Shown here in pieces: positions 8,930 to 19,760 of a stretch of 64,000 bases of DNA; within the stretch, counting starts at the first letter, position 1, and every line of letters starts with the position of its first letter. A program made the translations under genes and the position numbers. The notes beneath the pieces are model-generated. The model did not search any database, had not been told where the DNA came from, and saw nothing but the letters and a program-made list of their open reading frames with translations. The DNA is from Aradus depressus (lineage: Eukaryota; Arthropoda; Insecta; Hemiptera; Aradidae): contig OY759218.1 in the NCBI GenBank assembly GCA_963662175.1, positions 55,001,427-55,065,426 of the forward strand, in the 5' to 3' direction.

Positions 8930-11900
8930 ATGAACTCCACGCTGATACAATGGAACTGTAACGGCATAAGAACCCAATTTGAGGAGATAAAAATATTATC
9001 AAATGACCAAAACCCTTCAATATTTTGCCTTCAAGAAACTCACCTCAAGCCTGCCGACAGATTCAGTCTGAAGAACTACACAGTTTACAGGAAAGATGTG
9101 ATTCCAGTCTGCAGAGCTAGAGGAGGCGTTTTAACAGCTGTGAGATCTGACACCACGTCAGAGGAGCTACGGATCGCAACTCCACTCCAGGCCGTGGTGG
9201 TCAGAGTGGAAGGACCACACCCTTTCACGCTGTGCAACATGTATCTGCCCCCTACTGAACACATGAACGAAGCGGAGATTCTAAGCCTCATAAATCAGCT
9301 CCCTCGTCCATATCTTGTAGTTGGCGACATGAATGCCTCTAATCTGCCTTGGGACCCTCATCACAGGAACACAAGGGGAAACACCTTGAGAAGGATCATA
9401 GACACCTTAGATGCGGTAGTGCTGAACACAGGAGAGAGCACATATCTGAGCCCGGCATATGGGTCAACATCGGCGATCGATGTCGCCTTCTGCTCGCCTC
9501 AGTTCACTCTGTTCCTGGACTGGAAGGTACTCCAAGACCTGCACAACAGCGACCATTACCCTATCATAATAAATTACAAATCCGTGAGGAAATCGGCTAA
9601 CAGAATGTGCAACTGGAGGATCGATGCGGCGGATTGGACTACCTTCAAGGCCTTGGCCGTTATTGACCAGGATAATTTCTCGGACGACATTAATACCACA
9701 AATAATTACATAACCGACGTCATCCTGGAAGCAGCTCGAGAGTCGGTACTGTGGAAAAGGAACTGTGTGCCCTGGTTCGACAGAGACTGCAAGCAGGTCG
9801 TGGACGGACGAAGAAAAGCACTGAAGAAATTCAATTTGGAACCTACAACTCAAAACCTGATAGAGTACAAGAAGGCAAGGTCCATCTCAAGGAGGATCAT
9901 CAAACAAAAAAAGAAGGAGTCATGGATCACTTTCACGTCATCCATCACCCACAAAACCCCATCCGCAACAATCTGGAAGACAATTCGAAGTATTTCAGGC
10001 ACCTACGCTTTCCACACCCCAATATTAAAAGTTGACTCCAGTCTTGTTACCGACCCCCTAGAAATAGCCAACATCTTTGCTGAATTTTACAGTAATGTCT
10101 CAGCCAGCAATAGTTACCACCCGGATTTTCAACAGCTAAAAGAACATACTGAAACTACTCACATCTTAGACATCGATGATGACACTGAAAATTTCTATAA
10201 CCGTAATTTCAGCCTTTGGGAGCTAAAATCAGCAGTCCAGGACCTCAAGAAATCTGCACCGGGTCTGGACAGAGTACACAATGTTATGCTGAAGAACTTA
10301 TCTCCTGATTCACTGAGAGGCCTCCTTAATTTTTTCAACAAAATTTGGAATGGAAATGAAATTCCAGATGACTGGTCTGAGTCAATAATTCTACCGCAAT
10401 TAAAGCCAGGAAAGGTCCCACACTCTCCGGATAGTTACAGGCCCATAGCACTCACATGCAGCCCCTGTAAGCTTATGGAGAGACTGGTGAACCGCAGGCT
10501 CACTTGGATATTGGAGAAAGAAAATCTTCTGGCGAACATACAATGTGGCTTTAGAAAGGGTAGGTCTACCCTCGACCACCTGGTCTCAATAGAAAATGAG
10601 GTGCAAAACGCCTTTTTGAACAAAGAGGAGGCGATCGGTCTTTTTTTTGACATTGAAAAGGCTTACGACAGGGCATGGCGGTATGAAATTTTGAGGCAAC
10701 TCCATGAATGGGGCCTACGAGGAAACCTCCCAAGATTTGTAAAACACTTTTTAGCTCGGAGATATGTAAGGGTCAGAATAGGCGACAAAGAATCGAGAAG
10801 ACATCTTGTAGAAAATGGGATACCTCAAGGCAGCGTCTTGAGTTGTACGTTATTTGGAATCGCCATCAACAGCGTCGCAAAATGTATACCCCGACACTGC
10901 AAAGGCTATCTGTTTGTCGACGATCTCAGTGTACTTTACAGATTCAGGGATTATGACCGAATGAAAAACGATCTGCAACGGCTCCTTACCAAACTTTACG
11001 ACTGGTCGAAAAAAACAGGCCTCACAATTTCAACACAGAAAAGTGTAGGAGTTTACTTCAGCAGAAGAAGAAACCGAAACCCACCGCCTGACCTCCGGAT
11101 AGGATATAACAGCATTGAATTCAAAAACAATGTAAAGTTCCTGGGGCTAGTGCTGGACGAAAAGCTCTCTTGGTCTGACCACATCAGACAACTAAAGGAG
11201 TCCTGTTTGAGAAGAATGAACATTTTAAAGGTATTAGCAAACACATCCTGGGGCTCTGACAGGCTATCTATGATCCGGCTATATAAAGCCCTGATATTAT
11301 CCAGGTTAGACTACGGAGGCATGGTCTACGCTTCAGCCAGGAGCACATATATTAGCTTATTAGACTCCGTGCATCATGCCGGAATCCGTTTGGCCACTGG
11401 TGCCTTCCGTACAAGCCCAGTAACAAGCCTCTGTGCAGAGTCTGGTATTCCCCCCCTACTCTTCCGTCGCCACCACATGGCGTCTGGCTATATAGCATCC
11501 CTCAGTTTGCAACCTCAAAACCCCGCATATAAGCCAGTTTTCTCACCCAAGTATGCTAGAGCGTATGAGGAGAGGCAAAGTGTGACTAGACCGCTTGGGA
11601 TTCGGGCTAGGGGTTACGCCGGTGAGCTTCTTGCTACAAACCCACCACCCTTAGTATTGGGGGACCCTCCCTGGCTGACTCCCTCTATACAGATTAACCT
11701 TGAACTACATACTAACAGCAAACATGAAACTGCCCCTTCAGTATTTGTACAATCCTTCCATAATTTACTTCATAGACTGCCCCATGCAAAAATTTTATAT
11801 ACTGATGCTTCAAAATTAGATGAGGGTGTAGGAGCGGCAGTCGCAATGGATGGTGCTGTCTTAAAACGACGACTCCCAGGCATTTGTAGCGTTCACACTG

Positions 11901-12592
11901 GTGAACTGTTTGCACTATCCATGGCGCTGTACAGCATCATGAATCTCGGGGGAGATCCGTACATTATCTGCTGTGATTCACTCTCAGCCCTGCAAAGTAT
12001 CCAAGAGTTATACTCTGATAACTGTTTGGTTGCCAAGATACACAGCTATTACAAAACCCTCACCGAACTGAAGAAAACTATCCTCTTTTGTTGGGTTCCT
12101 AGCCATGTTGGGATAAGGGGTAATGAATTAGTAGATGCTGCTGCGAAAGAAGCGGCAGCAAGTCTTCTTGAGGAAGTTGTGGTATATACAAAGAAGGACC
12201 TGCAGCGGTGGCTTCGACGTAGCGTGATGGAAGGCTGGAGAAATATGTGGGAGGAGATCGAGAACAGCAAGCTCAAAGTGGTGAAGAGAGATGTGAAGCC
12301 GTGGGGATCCTCTTGTAGAGGCAGCCGAAGGGAGGAGGTGGCGTTGACCCGACTCCGAATTGGCCACTCTCGGCTAACCCACGGCCATCTGATGACAAGA
12401 AGTGAACCGACCACATGTTGTGGGGTGCCCCTCAGTATCCAACATATCTTGGAAGAATGCCCCCGCTACGGAGAGCGACTGGCCAGACTGGCCATACCAC
12501 GCTATCTAGCTGAGGCCCTCAAAGATGACAGCCGGATGGCTGATCGTATCGTTGACTTCCTCACGAAGACTGGGCTCATCAACCAACTGTAA
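8930..12592 (+). CDS. I-B ORF2 polyprotein: endonuclease, RT, RNase H
   Basis: The open frame extends upstream to 8798, but the ATG at 8930 is preferred because the endonuclease begins at once (STLIQWNCNGIRT); this gives 1220 residues with no internal stop. Order: apurinic-type endonuclease (CLQETHLKP, VVGDMNASNLPWDPH, NSDHYPIII), RT (KSAPGLDRVHNVMLK, FFDIEKAYDRAWRYEIL, GIPQGSVLSCTLFGIAIN, catalytic FVDD at residues 662-665), RNase H from about residue 955 (LYTDASKLDEG, HTGELFALSMAL, CCDSLSAL, WVPSHVGIRGNELVDAAAKE) and a C-terminal Cys/His motif (CCGVPLSIQHILEEC). It nicks the target, primes reverse transcription and degrades RNA. FVDD instead of FADD is within the range of such elements. All catalytic acids I looked for are present. 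Confidence 0.92.
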   Translation: MNSTLIQWNCNGIRTQFEEIKILSNDQNPSIFCLQETHLKPADRFSLKNYTVYRKDVIPVCRARGGVLTAVRSDTTSEELRIATPLQAVVVRVEGPHPFTLCNMYLPPTEHMNEAEILSLINQLPRPYLVVGDMNASNLPWDPHHRNTRGNTLRRIIDTLDAVVLNTGESTYLSPAYGSTSAIDVAFCSPQFTLFLDWKVLQDLHNSDHYPIIINYKSVRKSANRMCNWRIDAADWTTFKALAVIDQDNFSDDINTTNNYITDVILEAARESVLWKRNCVPWFDRDCKQVVDGRRKALKKFNLEPTTQNLIEYKKARSISRRIIKQKKKESWITFTSSITHKTPSATIWKTIRSISGTYAFHTPILKVDSSLVTDPLEIANIFAEFYSNVSASNSYHPDFQQLKEHTETTHILDIDDDTENFYNRNFSLWELKSAVQDLKKSAPGLDRVHNVMLKNLSPDSLRGLLNFFNKIWNGNEIPDDWSESIILPQLKPGKVPHSPDSYRPIALTCSPCKLMERLVNRRLTWILEKENLLANIQCGFRKGRSTLDHLVSIENEVQNAFLNKEEAIGLFFDIEKAYDRAWRYEILRQLHEWGLRGNLPRFVKHFLARRYVRVRIGDKESRRHLVENGIPQGSVLSCTLFGIAINSVAKCIPRHCKGYLFVDDLSVLYRFRDYDRMKNDLQRLLTKLYDWSKKTGLTISTQKSVGVYFSRRRNRNPPPDLRIGYNSIEFKNNVKFLGLVLDEKLSWSDHIRQLKESCLRRMNILKVLANTSWGSDRLSMIRLYKALILSRLDYGGMVYASARSTYISLLDSVHHAGIRLATGAFRTSPVTSLCAESGIPPLLFRRHHMASGYIASLSLQPQNPAYKPVFSPKYARAYEERQSVTRPLGIRARGYAGELLATNPPPLVLGDPPWLTPSIQINLELHTNSKHETAPSVFVQSFHNLLHRLPHAKILYTDASKLDEGVGAAVAMDGAVLKRRLPGICSVHTGELFALSMALYSIMNLGGDPYIICCDSLSALQSIQELYSDNCLVAKIHSYYKTLTELKKTILFCWVPSHVGIRGNELVDAAAKEAAASLLEEVVVYTKKDLQRWLRRSVMEGWRNMWEEIENSKLKVVKRDVKPWGSSCRGSRREEVALTRLRIGHSRLTHGHLMTRSEPTTCCGVPLSIQHILEECPRYGERLARLAIPRYLAEALKDDSRMADRIVDFLTKTGLINQL

Positions 12593-12743
12593 ATATACAG
12601 TCTTTAAATGACAAACATGGCTGGGGACTGACCGACTGTCAGTTGACTCTGCAGATATCTATTTTTGCCTTCTGGATAGGTATATGCAAATTTAAAATAT
12701 AGCTAAGTATGTGTGTATGTGAATGTATGTGCATATATATGTG

Positions 12744-12774
<31 letters not shown>

Positions 12775-12859
12775 GGATAACTTATGTGTGTGCGTGTATG
12801 GGTAGTGAATGTGTATATATGTATGCATATGATAACAAATATCATTTAAATTATGAAAA

Positions 12860-13135
12860 TAGAAAAAAAAAAAATATCAAAATATATAATGAAAAAAAAA
12901 AAAAAAGAAAAAAAGAAAAAAAAAAAATAACAATAAAAAAAAAATAAATAAAAAAAAAATAATAAAAAGTTACAAAACAGAAAGGAAGAATATATATACA
13001 AAAAATGAGTAAAAAGAATATTAATGAAAAAAAAAAAAAAAAAAAAAAAAAAAGTTACAAAACAAGGAAGAGTATATATAAAAAATCAGTAAAAAGAATG
13101 GTAATGGAAAAAAAAAAAAAAAAAAAAAAAAAAGT
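12860..13135 (+). repeat. A-rich tandem duplication in I-B 3' UTR
   Basis: A long impure A tract is followed by two copies of a roughly 75-90-bp unit: agttacaaaac, a purine-rich stretch with gaatatatata or gagtatatata, gtaaaaagaat, and about 25 A residues (A runs near 13028-13052 and 13106-13132). The copies differ by a few bases. They look like repeated internal tails, possibly made by slippage or template jumping. A (ta)n run at 12740-12770 lies just upstream. Confidence 0.75.
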
Positions 13136-13611
13136 AGGTGTGTGTAATTTTATTCCTTATCATCTATCATGCATTGTCAGCTAGTACATAGGACTATAGA
13201 CTTATAAGATATGCTTTGCAGCTCTGTCGTAAAAATTTAACTACACTGTAATAGCTGTGTGTTTGGCCTCCTTACGTGGATCTCACTGTGACTGCTCCCA
13301 GATCGCAGCGGGAATGTGCCGTTCTCCTAGAGTCTCTTAGCTGGGCCCCGGGATAGTCGGTCCGTCATCATGTTGTCTCTCTGGTCCGCTCTGATCTGCC
13401 TCCAATTACATGACTGCATATTATGACTACCTATTTTTTCTTATTTTTTTGTTATTATTTTCTTAAAAAAAAGGGGGGGGGGGGAAAAATACATATATAT
13501 ATATATATACCTATATATATATAGATATAGTGAGCGATACTGCAAAATACGCTAGACTGGCGCTATGACCCTGGCTGTTGCGTGCCAAACAAAAACCCAA
13601 ATACTACTACT
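13136..13611 (+). other. I-B distal 3' UTR
   Basis: Non-coding sequence between the A-rich units and the TSD. It holds a moderately GC-rich block (13260-13400), an A8G12 run near 13465, a (ta)n stretch at 13494-13530, and ends with tactactactac directly before the TSD. No ORF of note. Confidence 0.6.
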
Positions 13612-16265
13612 ACAGGTGATTTTAATTGTCACAACACCTGGTGGGGTTCTGAAACAACCAACCCCAAAGGTACACTACTGGAAGAGATTGTCAATAACAA
13701 GAAGTGGATACTGTTGAATAGCGGCAGCAAAACTCACTTTATCGCTAGATCTGGTGCCTTCAGCGCTATCGACCTTAGCTTTGCATCATCATCCTTGGCC
13801 CCAAGTCTAGACTGGCATGTCACGACAGATCTGCATCACAGTGATCATTTTCCTATTTTAATTAAAATGTTGGGCACCAGAAGAGTCGCGGTTGAAGTCC
13901 GTCCAAAGTGGAATATAAAAAAGGCCAATTGGAACTTGTATGCTGATTCACTTAAGTCCACTCCACTGTCTGGAGCTATAGAGAATGACGTGGAATCAAT
14001 AACATCAGTTATAACACAGGCTGCCGCGCTGTCTGTTCCGAAAAAAGGAGGGAAAATACCCAGAAGCCCTGTGCCATGGTGGACAGCAAAATGTTCGGCA
14101 AGCAACAGAGCAAAGAAGAATGCCTTCAACAAATTCAAAAGAAACCCTACCCTTGATAACCTAATACATTTTAAGAAAATGAGAGCTGTAGAACGTAGAA
14201 TAAAAAGAGAGGCAAAAACGAAGTCATGCCAAGATTATATTTCCTCTCTTAATGTTCACAGCACACCAAAAGAGGTCTGGAATAAAGTTAGAGCAATCAG
14301 TAGTCGACACAAACCATTCCAGAACCCGGTCTTTATTTCAGAAGGGCGCGTCTACACAGAGCCTGCCGACGTTGCTGAACTTCTAGCTGAATTTTATCGC
14401 AAAGTTTCATCTAACGATACATATTCTGATAGATTTAAACAGCACAAGAACTGCGAAGAGTCTTACAAACTTGATTTCTCTACCAATGAGATTCTGGTCT
14501 ATAATTACCCTTTCATTATGTTGGAATTGGAACATGCATTAAACAGAGTAAAGGAATCATCACCCGGCAAAGACGACATCCCGACTCGATGTGGCAGCAT
14601 CTCTCAAACCCTATGAAAATTAAGCTCCTCGAACTATACAACAACATCTGGACAACTGGTACCTACCCCGATGCATGGAGAGAGTCGGTAATTATACCAA
14701 TACCCAAAGAAGGAAAAGACCCGAGTGAACCAAATAGTTACCGTCCTATTTCGTTGACATGTTGTCTTAGCAAAGTCCTAGAGGGGATGGTTAATTATCG
14801 TTTGGTCTGGTTCCTTGAAAAATGCCATCTTCTAAACCCGTATCAGGCTGGATTTCGTAAAAGATATACCACAATAGACCATCTTGTATATCTTGAGGAC
14901 ATCATCCAAAAGTGCATCCTGAATAGAGAACATGCCATCGCAATATTCTTTGACCTAGAAAGAGCATATGATACTACCTGGAGATTCGGTATCATACAAA
15001 AACTCCACAAATGGGGACTAAGAGGAAGTCTTCCGCTCTTCATCAACAGTTTCCTACAAAATCAATGGTTCAGAGTAAGAATTCAAGATACAATATCTAA
15101 ACTACATGTGCAAGAAAACGGTCTACCACAAGGATCTGTCCTAAGTTGCACCCTATTTCTAGTTGCAATAAACAACATAACAGATGGACTATCCCCAAAT
15201 GTTCGGCAAATGTTGTTTGTCGATGACCTAGCCATAATAGAGACTGGTATGGACATGGTACGAATAGAAGCTTCGTTGCAGAGTAACATTGACAACATCT
15301 TGTACAACGCGGAGATGACTGGATTCAGTTTTTCCTCTAGGAAAACATCCTGCATGCACTACTGTCGCTTGAGGAAGGAACATTAAGTGCCTACGTTATA
15401 TCTGAAAGACATCCCTATCCCATACAAGGATGTTGTGCGCTTCTTGGGCTTAGAACTTGACCCTAAACTCACATGGCAGAACCATATAGAAAAAACCTGC
15501 ACAAATGCCAAAAATACATTGAACATAGTGAAAGTCTTATCGAATTTTAACTGGGGTGCTGACCAAGAAACCCTCTTAAAAATTATTTGCTCTTTAGTTC
15601 GGACCAGAATTGACTATGGCTCCATAATTTACGGCTCGGCGCGGCCTACTCGGCTGAAAAAACTAGACACTGTTCTAAACTTTGACCTACGTTTGGCGAC
15701 AGGAGCGTTCAGAACGAGTCCTGTGCGTAGCTTGTACAGAGAAGCAGGGTTGATGCCACTGAAGTACCGCCGGGAACAACTGAGTCTGACATACGCAGCG
15801 TCCATGTCATCAAAGGTAGACCATTTTCTACACGGTCAGTTATGTCAGCCAGCAGAGAGAGAGTACAGGTGGTTACCGACCAGAACACGCCCGCTTGCTG
15901 TAAGAGCAATGGAGCTGAGAGATCATATGGGTCTCAGGTTTGAAGAAACCATCGCTTGGAAGTTACCTCAAACGCCCACGTGGAAATTACCTAAACCGCA
16001 GATAAACATGACCTTGTCGAGACAAGCCAAAGCGGAAACACCGCCGACAATATTCAAACAGTTACTAGGTGAAATATTGGATCTTTACATTGACTATAGA
16101 CAGATCTACACAGATGGTTCTAAAATTGATGGGGGTGTGGGATGTGCTTGGTGCTCAGAAGGCGTCTGCAAATCCTGGACCTTACCTTCCGCCGCAAGTG
16201 TCTATACGGCTGAGCTCACAGCTATCTCGAAACCACTAGACGACTGGGCACTAGAAGGGGAGTCG
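13612..16265 (+). pseudogene. I-A ORF2 remainder: endonuclease, RT, partial RNase H
   Basis: Continuation of I-A after I-B. Endonuclease C-terminal half (TGDFNCHNTWWG, HHSDHFPILIK), linker, then RT. A frameshift near 14590 separates KESSPGKDD from the second frame (14589-15386) with GLPQGSVLSCTLFLVAIN and FVDD at about 15220-15231. A stop at 15384-15386 is followed in the same frame by RFLGLELDPKLTWQNHI. RNase H starts at YTDGSKIDGGVGCAW and ends after YTAELTAISKPL, so the second half of RNase H and the zinc tail are lost where the 66-bp array begins. Confidence 0.87.
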
Positions 16266-16267
16266 TA

Positions 16268-17150
16268 GTGCGTAGTTGGGAATGCTGGGCATCACAGCTA
16301 GTATGTGCCTTTCGACGGCGGACCCCACAGCTAGTACGTAGATAGGAATGCTGGTCACCACAGCTAGTATGTGCCTCGCAACAGCGGACCCCACAGCTAG
16401 TACGAAGTTAGGAACGCTGGGCATCACAGCTAGTAAGTGCCTTGCAACAGCGGACCCCACAGATAGTACGTTTTTAGGAACGCTGGGCCCTACAGCTATT
16501 AAGTGCATTGCAAAAGCGGACCCCACAGCTAGTACGTAGTTAGAACCACTGGGCATCAAAGCTAGTATGTGTTTTGCAACGGCGGACCCCACAGCTAGTA
16601 CGTAGTTAGAAACGCTGAGCATCACAGCTAGTATGTGTTCTGCAACGGCGGACCCCACCGCTAGTATCTAGTTAGAAACGCTGGGCATCACAGCTAGTAT
16701 GTTTTTGCAACGGCGGACCCCACAGCTAGTACGTTTTTAAGAACGCTGGGTCCTACAGCTAGTAGGTGCCTTGCAACTGCGGACCCCACAGATAGTATGT
16801 AGTTAGAACCACAGGGCATCACAGCTAGTATGAGTTCTGCAACGGCGGACCCCACAGCTAGTACGTAGTTAAATACGCTGGTCCACACTGCTAGCGCCTT
16901 GCAACAGCGGACCACACAGCTAGTACGTAATTAGGAACGCTGGGCATCACAGCTAGTAAATGTCTTGTAGGTGCCTTGCAACAGCGAACCCCTCAGCTAG
17001 TACATAGTTAGGAACGCTGGGGCTGAGCACTACAGCTAGTAAGTGCCTTACAACAGCGGACCCCACAGCTAGTACGATATTAGGAACGCTGGGCATGACA
17101 GCTAGTTAATGTCTTGCAACAGTGAACCCACTGCGAATACATAGTTACTA
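16268..17150. repeat. Tandem array, ~66-bp unit, ~13 copies
   Basis: A repeating unit with the landmarks cacagctagtacgtagtta, gaacgctgggcatcacagct and gcaacggcggaccccacag. The landmark ggaccccac recurs about every 64-70 bp from 16314 to 17125, with growing divergence at the right. Because 66 is divisible by 3, a 135-residue minus-strand frame with 22-residue repeats (16251-16658) exists by periodicity; I do not consider it a gene. The array begins exactly where I-A stops. Confidence 0.92.
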
Positions 17151-18815
17151 CTACTACATGTGAAATTCATGACAATCCGATTACCCTTTAATCATTCAGC
17201 ATTATTTTTATGCTTAGCCCCCCCCCCCCCCGCACTCCGTGTATTTTTCTATTTGGCCATCAAGAATACTACATGTGAAATTCCATGACAATCCGATCAT
17301 CCGTTAATGACCTATCACTATCTTCAAATTTAGGCCTACCCCCAAAACCCCCCTCCCGTTCACAATTTTTTGACGTCACACACCCTATTTTTCTATTTGG
17401 TATTTATGATTACTACATGTGAAATTTGGTGACAATCCGATCATCCGTTAATGACTTATCACTATACATATACTTAGGTCCCATCAACCCACCCTCCCGT
17501 TCAAAATTTTGTGACATATACACCCTATATTTCTATTTGGCTATTAAGAATACTACATGTGAAATTCCATAACAATACGACCAACCGTTAATGAGCTAGC
17601 ACTATATTTATACTTAGGCCCCCCCGCCACTACCCCCCCCCCCCTCCCGTACAAAATTTTGAGCCGTCACACCGCCTATTTTTCTATTGGGCCTTCAGGA
17701 ATACCTACTACATGTGAAATTTCGTGACAATCTGACCAACCGTTAATGAGCCAGCACTATATTTATACTTAGGCCTACCCCCACAACCTCCCCTCCCGTT
17801 CAAAACTTTGGGTCACCACATACCTTATATTTCTATTTGGCTTTTAAAAATACTACATGTGAAATTTCGTGACAATTCGACCAATCGTTAAATAGTTAGC
17901 ACTATATTTATACTTAGGCCTACCCCCCCCCCCCCCCCCCCCAGCCGTTCAAATTTTTGGGATGCCACGCACCTTTTTTTTTCTATTTGACCTTCAGGAA
18001 TACTACATGGGAAACTTCGTGACAATGCCACCAACCGTTAATGAGCTAGCTCTATATTTATACTTAGGCCCCTCCATAACCCCCCCTCCCGTTCAAAACT
18101 TTGGGACGCCACACACCTTATTTTTCTATTTGGCCTTCAGGAATACTACATGGGAAATTTCGTGACAATGCGATCAACCGTTAAAGAGTTTGCTCTATAT
18201 TTATACTTAGCCCCCCCCCCCCACAACCCCCCCCCCCCGTTCAAATTTTTGGGACGCCACACACCTTTTTTTTCTATTTGGCTTTTAAAAATACTACATG
18301 TGAAACTTCGTGACAATGCGACCAACCGTTAATGAGCTAGCTCTATATTTGTACTTAGGCCCCTCCATAACCCCCCCTCTCGTTCAAAACTTTGGGACGC
18401 CACACACCTTATTTTTCTATTTGGCCTTCAGGAATACTACATGGGAAATTTCGTGACAATACGATCAACCGTTAAAGAGTTTGCTCTATATGTATACTTA
18501 GGCCCCCCCCACAACCCCCCCTCCCGTTCAAAACTTTGGGACGCCACACACCTTTTTTTCCTATTTGGCTTTTAAAAATACTACATGTGAAATTTCATGA
18601 CAATTCGACCATTAGTTAATGAGTTAGCACTATTTATATACTTAGGCCCCCCTTATAACCCCCCCTCCCGTTCAAAATTTGGGGACGCCACATAGCCTAT
18701 TATTCAATCGGGCTCAAAAGGATGCTACATGGGAAGTTTCATGAAGATCCGTCCAGCGGTTTGGGCGTGATGCTGGAACAAACAAACACATCCCGTTTCA
18801 GCTTTATTAATATAG
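17151..18815 (+). repeat. Tandem array, ~146-bp unit, ~12 copies
   Basis: Each unit begins tactacatgtgaaattt, continues cgtgacaat, ccgttaatgag, tatttatacttaggc, a C-rich tract, ctcccgttcaaa, ttgggacgccacacac and ttctatttggcc. Starts are near 17151, 17268, 17411, 17551, 17703, 17852, 18000, 18144, 18290, 18436, 18580 and 18723, a spacing of about 140-152 bp after the first. The last monomer is different: it ends with gtccagcggtttgggcgtga, aacaaacaaacacatccc and ttattaatatagat, a form I associate with 3' ends of RTE-like LINEs or their SINEs in insects. Non-coding. Confidence 0.9.
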
Positions 18816-18835
18816 ATAATTTTGGACTTGCCGCC

Positions 18836-19760
18836 TGATATAAAAATACATAAAAAAAATATTATAAATAATGTTAGCTAAATGAATTATAAATAGAATA
18901 GCATAACATATCAGTCATGTTTGTCTATGCGATACCACACTTGTTCGAGTCTACTTAGATTTATGTATAACATCTAACATGCATGCTCTGAGCAAATGCC
19001 ACGAACCAACTTATCTTAAAATAAGGGTATAGTAAAAAAAAAAAAAAACAATAATAATAAATAAAAATGTTTGCTAAGTACCTGCATTATTGTTTTAAAA
19101 AAAGTTTGCTAGTTGCCTGTATCATAAAAAAAAAAATGTTAGTTACTTGTAGTATTTAAAAAAAAAAAATGTTTGCTAAGTACCTATACTATTGTTTTAA
19201 AAAAAAATGTATGCTAAGTACCTGTTTTATTGTTTTTAAAAAATGTTTGCGAGTTGCATATATCATTTAAAAAAATCTATATATATGTTATTTACTTGTA
19301 GTATTTAAAAAAAAAAGTTTTGCTAAGCTACCTGTAAAAAAAAAAAAAGAAAAAAAAAATTGTTTTCTGCATATATTTACTTGCTTATTTCAAAAACGTT
19401 TGCTAGTACCTAGTACCTGTATTATAAAAAAAAATGTTTTCTAGTTACCTGTACTATTGTTTAAAAAAAAAAATGTTTCCTAAGTACCTGTATTACTGTT
19501 TTAAAAAAATGTTTGCGAGTTGCATATATCATTTTAAAAAATATATATATGTTAGTTACTTGTAGTATTTAAAAAAAAAAAGTTTTGCTAAGCTACCTGT
19601 AAAAAAAAAAAAGAAAAAAAAAATTGTTTTCTGCATATTTTTACTTGCTTATTTCAAAAATGTTTGCTAATACCTAGTACCTGTATTATAAAAAAAAATG
19701 TTTTCTAGTTACCTGATTATTATTAAAAAAAAAAAAAAAAAAAAAAAAAAGGATGTTTAT
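18836..19760. repeat. A-rich complex tandem array with 266-bp higher-order unit
   Basis: Short units of about 50-65 bp with tgtttgctaagtacctg, ttgttttaaaaaaa and gttacttgtagtatttaaaa alternate. A longer block starting gtttgcgagttgcata at 19245 repeats from 19511 with the same internal order (266-bp offset). A pure A run ends the array near 19750. No gene seen. Confidence 0.85.

Larger units (their letters stand above)
7087..13611 (+). mobile_element. I-B: complete I-type non-LTR retrotransposon
   Basis: A 6.5-kb element bounded by the 12-bp TSD acaggtgatttt (7075-7086 and 13612-13623). It has a T-rich leader, ORF1 with zinc knuckles, ORF2 with endonuclease, RT and RNase H, and a roughly 1-kb A-rich 3' UTR ending in a short (tac)n run directly against the TSD. 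Drosophila I-type elements likewise end in a simple repeat rather than pure poly(A). Both ORFs are open and the TSD is perfect, so the insertion is fairly recent. It sits in the endonuclease of I-A, a related family. RNase H plus zinc-knuckle ORF1 places it in the I superfamily; the exact clade needs a tree. Confidence 0.9.
5057..16265 (+). mobile_element. I-A: older I-type non-LTR element, split by I-B
   Basis: Host element in two parts, 5057-7086 and 13612-16265, with the complete I-B element between them. The endonuclease reading stops at TPVIVTGDF before I-B and restarts at TGDFNCHNTWWG after it, with acaggtgatttt duplicated at 7075-7086 and 13612-13623. Content: leader 5057-5271, ORF1 5272-6659, ORF2 from 6669 through endonuclease and RT into RNase H. 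It is cut in RNase H at about 16265 by a 66-bp tandem array, so its 3' UTR is missing. Frameshifts and an internal RepA fragment mark it as old. Confidence 0.88.

Noticed and set aside
16251..16915. 135- and 73-residue repetitive minus-strand proteins
   Set aside because: Explained by a 66-bp period in a tandem array; no start context, domain or conservation.
16268..19760. CRISPR array
   Set aside because: Repeats are contiguous without unique spacers of constant length, and the sequence is eukaryotic.
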